A stretch of DNA of 7,515 nt from Atopobium sp. (lineage in GTDB: Bacteria; Actinomycetota; Coriobacteriia; Coriobacteriales; Atopobiaceae): NCBI GenBank assembly GCA_015259045.1, contig JABZHD010000046.1, forward strand, positions 1 through 7,515, read 5' to 3'. Position numbers and translations under genes: made by a program. Positions 6,161-7,515 of this stretch are shown here, one piece after another. A model generated the notes under the pieces. The model was not told where the DNA came from, did no database searches, and saw nothing but the letters and a program-made list of their open reading frames with translations. Every line of letters begins with the position of its first letter. The stretch's first letter is position 1.

Positions 6161-6278
6161 GCCTGAAAAGTGCAAAGAATCTGTATTTGAGCCACCGATT
6201 CTTTGACAAAATCAGGCAAATCCACCGATTCTTTTACATTTTTAGGCAGAAGTTACAGATTCTTTGCAGAAATCAGGC
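6161..6278 (+). repeat. Four-module repeat element A1 (118 bp)
   Basis: One inverted 23-bp module (6161-6183) is followed after 11 bp by three direct modules at 6195-6217, 6225-6247 and 6256-6278. Modules start CAGA or CCGA, carry the core TTCTTT and end TCAGGC or TTAGGC. The outer ends form terminal inverted repeats, with GCCTGA and TGCAAAGAATCTGTA shared between one end and the reverse complement of the other. No ORF, transposase or target-site duplication is seen. A second copy at 6492-6609 has the same length with five mismatches. Confidence 0.9.
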
Positions 6279-6314
6279 ACGTTCTAACTAGGGTGCTGTC
6301 TCCAAATTTTGCGA

Positions 6315-6434
6315 GCCTGAAACCCCCACCATGTCTGAGTAAAACAGCTCAGACTTGGCGAGAAAAACCGGCAAATAGCTCAGACATGGTGCGCTTTTCA
6401 GGCAAATCGTTCAGACATGGCGAGAAAATCAGGC
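6315..6434 (+). repeat. Four-module repeat element B (120 bp)
   Basis: The layout is the same as A1. An inverted module (6315-6337) is followed after 12 bp by direct modules at 6350-6372, 6381-6403 and 6412-6434, exactly 31 bp apart. Modules begin CAGAC, carry the core ATGG or TTGG, and mostly end TCAGGC (first direct module CCGGC). Linkers are AAATAGCT and AAATCGTT. Both A1 and B are preceded by TGCGA. The ends and spacing match A1 while the core differs in every module. Confidence 0.88.
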
Positions 6435-6491
6435 TCCATGAGAGCGTCCATAAAACCAACCTTGAAATCAGAGTTACGTCTAGAAAAGTCC

Positions 6492-6609
6492 GCCTAAAAA
6501 GTGCAAAGAATCTGTATTTGCGACACCGATTCTTTGAGAAAATCAGACAAATCCACCGATTCTTTTACATTTTTAGGCAGAAGTTACAGATTCTTTGCAG
6601 AAATCAGGC
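6492..6609 (+). repeat. Four-module repeat element A2 (118 bp)
   Basis: An ungapped 118-bp direct copy of A1 with five mismatches counted by eye, 331 bp further along. The last 60 bases or so are identical. The module layout is unchanged. The A1-B-A2 arrangement would allow homologous recombination to delete element B with one A copy. Confidence 0.92.
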
Positions 6610-6625
6610 GCACCCAAGCGTACAC

Positions 6626-6661
6626 CTGGCGCGCGGCGGGCGGGTGCTGATCGCGCGCCAG
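6626..6661. repeat. GC-rich 10-bp inverted repeat
   Basis: CTGGCGCGCG (6626-6635) and CGCGCGCCAG (6652-6661) are perfect reverse complements around a 16-base GC-rich loop. Neither side carries a T tract, so it is not a standard intrinsic terminator. It lies between element A2 and the 93-bp repeat, downstream of purL. Confidence 0.6.
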
Positions 6662-6666
6662 CTTTC

Positions 6667-6759
6667 ACCGCCCACCTGGCGAGAAACCCGTCCACTCCCA
6701 GCATTTCCGCACAAGAAACCCGGCATCCACACGAAATGGATACCGGGTAGAAATCACTT
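6667..6759 (-). repeat. 93-bp dispersed repeat, copy 2 (3' of purL)
   Basis: This aligns without gaps to 159-251 (five mismatches). As with copy 1, it is followed, towards the gene, by a 34-bp-type unit containing TGACCTGC (from 6784), and then directly by the stop codon of the terminal minus-strand gene. That single unit matches the left units at about 21 of 27 positions. Together they form one composite 3'-end element of roughly 150 bp. Confidence 0.85.
6718..6748 (-). terminator. Hairpin 3' of purL, probable Rho-independent-like terminator
   Basis: On the minus strand ACCCGGTATCC pairs with GGATGCCGGGT, an 11-bp stem with one U-G wobble and a 9-nt loop, followed by TTCTTGT. It begins about 70 nt past the purL TAA. 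The T tract is weak. The repeated occurrence after the last gene of two minus-strand units supports a 3'-end role. Confidence 0.6.
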
Positions 6760-6817
6760 GCAACCTGTGTGCGCACGCGGCGCTGACCTGCAGCGTTGCC
6801 GTCGCCGCACTCGCGCC

Positions 6818-7515
6818 TTACTTGAAGTACTCGACGCCGCCCTCAATCAGAGGCTGGAACTGGTCACCAACGGTGAGCTCAGGGATGTTCTTGTAGAGGC
6901 CAGCACCGGAGCGCTCCGTGTGGCCCATCTTGCCCAGGACGCGGCCATCGGGGCTGGTAATTCCCTCGATAGCCAGGACGGAGCCGTTAGGGTTAACGGA
7001 GAAGTCCATGCTTGGAGTGCCTGTTGCGTCAACGTACTGCGTTGCAATCTGGCCGTTGGCCTTGAGCGTCTCAAGCAACTCGTCGGAAGCAACAAAGCGA
7101 CCTTCTCCATGGCTGATTGCGATGGTGTGGATGTCGCCAAGCGTGCACTTGGAGAGCCATGGCGACATCGTGGATGCAACGCTGGTGCGGACAAGCTGGC
7201 TCTGGTGGCGGCCGATGGTGTTGAACGTCAGTGTTGGGCAGGTGTCGTCCATGGGTCGGATATCGCCGTAAGGAACAAGGCCCAGCTTGATGAGTGCCTG
7301 GAAGCCATTGCAGATGCCCAGCATAAGGCCATCGCGCTGCTGCAGAAGCTCGCGAACAGCCTCGGTAACCTGAGGTGCGCGGAAGAGTGCGCAGATAAAC
7401 TTAGCTGATCCGTCTGGCTCGTCTCCGCCTGAGAAGCCGCCTGGAATCATGACAATCTGGCTTTTCTTGATGGACTCTGCCAGCGCATTTGCGGACTCAA
7501 CAATGTCCTGAGGTG
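6818..7515 (-). CDS. purL: Phosphoribosylformylglycinamidine synthase, C-terminal glutaminase part (partial)
   Basis: This is the C-terminal 231 residues of FGAM synthase, the fourth step of purine synthesis. The gene continues beyond the right edge: the frame stays open to 7515, ahead of the internal Met at 7450. The visible part is the class I glutamine amidotransferase domain that releases ammonia from glutamine. It shows VMIPGGFSGGDEPDGSAKF, the nucleophile Cys in LGICNGFQALIKLGLVPYG (Cys codon 7310-7312), and the His/Glu pair in GKMGHTER. The wording resembles the long single-chain PurL of clostridia, streptococci and Coriobacteriia, in which synthase and glutaminase are fused, rather than a separate PurQ. 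The upstream synthase portion is not in the window, so the fusion is inferred. The TAA stop (6818-6820) abuts the 34-bp-type repeat unit. Confidence 0.93.
   Translation of the reverse strand, partial: PQDIVESANALAESIKKSQIVMIPGGFSGGDEPDGSAKFICALFRAPQVTEAVRELLQQRDGLMLGICNGFQALIKLGLVPYGDIRPMDDTCPTLTFNTIGRHQSQLVRTSVASTMSPWLSKCTLGDIHTIAISHGEGRFVASDELLETLKANGQIATQYVDATGTPSMDFSVNPNGSVLAIEGITSPDGRVLGKMGHTERSGAGLYKNIPELTVGDQFQPLIEGGVEYFK

Noticed and set aside
6161..6609. CRISPR array
   Set aside because: Units are 23 bp with linkers of only 7-8 bp that are nearly repeated themselves, and one unit is inverted. There is no room for spacers and no cas gene is in the window.
6203..7408. 401-residue plus-strand open frame across the repeats and antisense to purL
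   Set aside because: The first half is translated repeat DNA (elements A1, B, A2 and the 93-bp repeat) and the second half is the antisense of conserved purL codons. It has no recognisable domain and no convincing ribosome binding site.

Overview
The window looks like chromosome from a mid-GC member of the Coriobacteriia (Actinomycetota), most plausibly the Atopobium/Lancefieldella/Olsenella group. This is inferred from the protein style (a PurL with its glutaminase domain fused at the C-terminus, an IdsA-like polyprenyl synthase, a CwlM-like protein) and from moderate rather than high GC. No database was consulted. Every recognisable gene lies on the minus strand.

Layout in transcription order, from the right edge leftwards. 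The 3' end of purL (purine synthesis) enters at the right edge and stops at 6818. An approximately 820-bp non-coding stretch (5999-6817) follows, packed with repeats. Then comes a compact same-strand run: galE (4943-5998), a trans-polyprenyl diphosphate synthase (3856-4935), a cytosolic CwlM-like double peptidoglycan-binding-domain protein (2924-3853), tRNA-Gln(UUG) with encoded CCA (2805-2879), glmU (1347-2735) and prs (351-1346). Gaps are 7, 2, 44, 69 and 0 bp, so one operon or nested transcripts are likely. The left 350 bp again hold only repeats.

The operon genes share a theme of envelope precursor supply. GlmU makes UDP-GlcNAc, GalE interconverts UDP-glucose and UDP-galactose, and the prenyl synthase makes an isoprenoid chain. 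The CwlM-like protein is a candidate regulator of peptidoglycan synthesis. Prs makes PRPP for nucleotides, and purL upstream is also a PRPP-pathway gene.

The most unusual part is the non-coding DNA. Three elements of about 120 bp (6161-6278, 6315-6434, 6492-6609) share one architecture: a 23-bp module in inverted orientation followed by three direct 23-bp modules at 30-31 bp pitch. Within an element all four modules carry the same core. The middle element has a different core from the outer two while keeping the module ends and layout. A lone module of the same type lies at 89-111. A second repeat family (a 93-bp hairpin repeat plus a 34-bp unit) sits directly after the stop codons of both prs and purL. 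Its substitutions preserve pairing only in minus-strand RNA, which suggests a transcribed 3'-end or terminator function.
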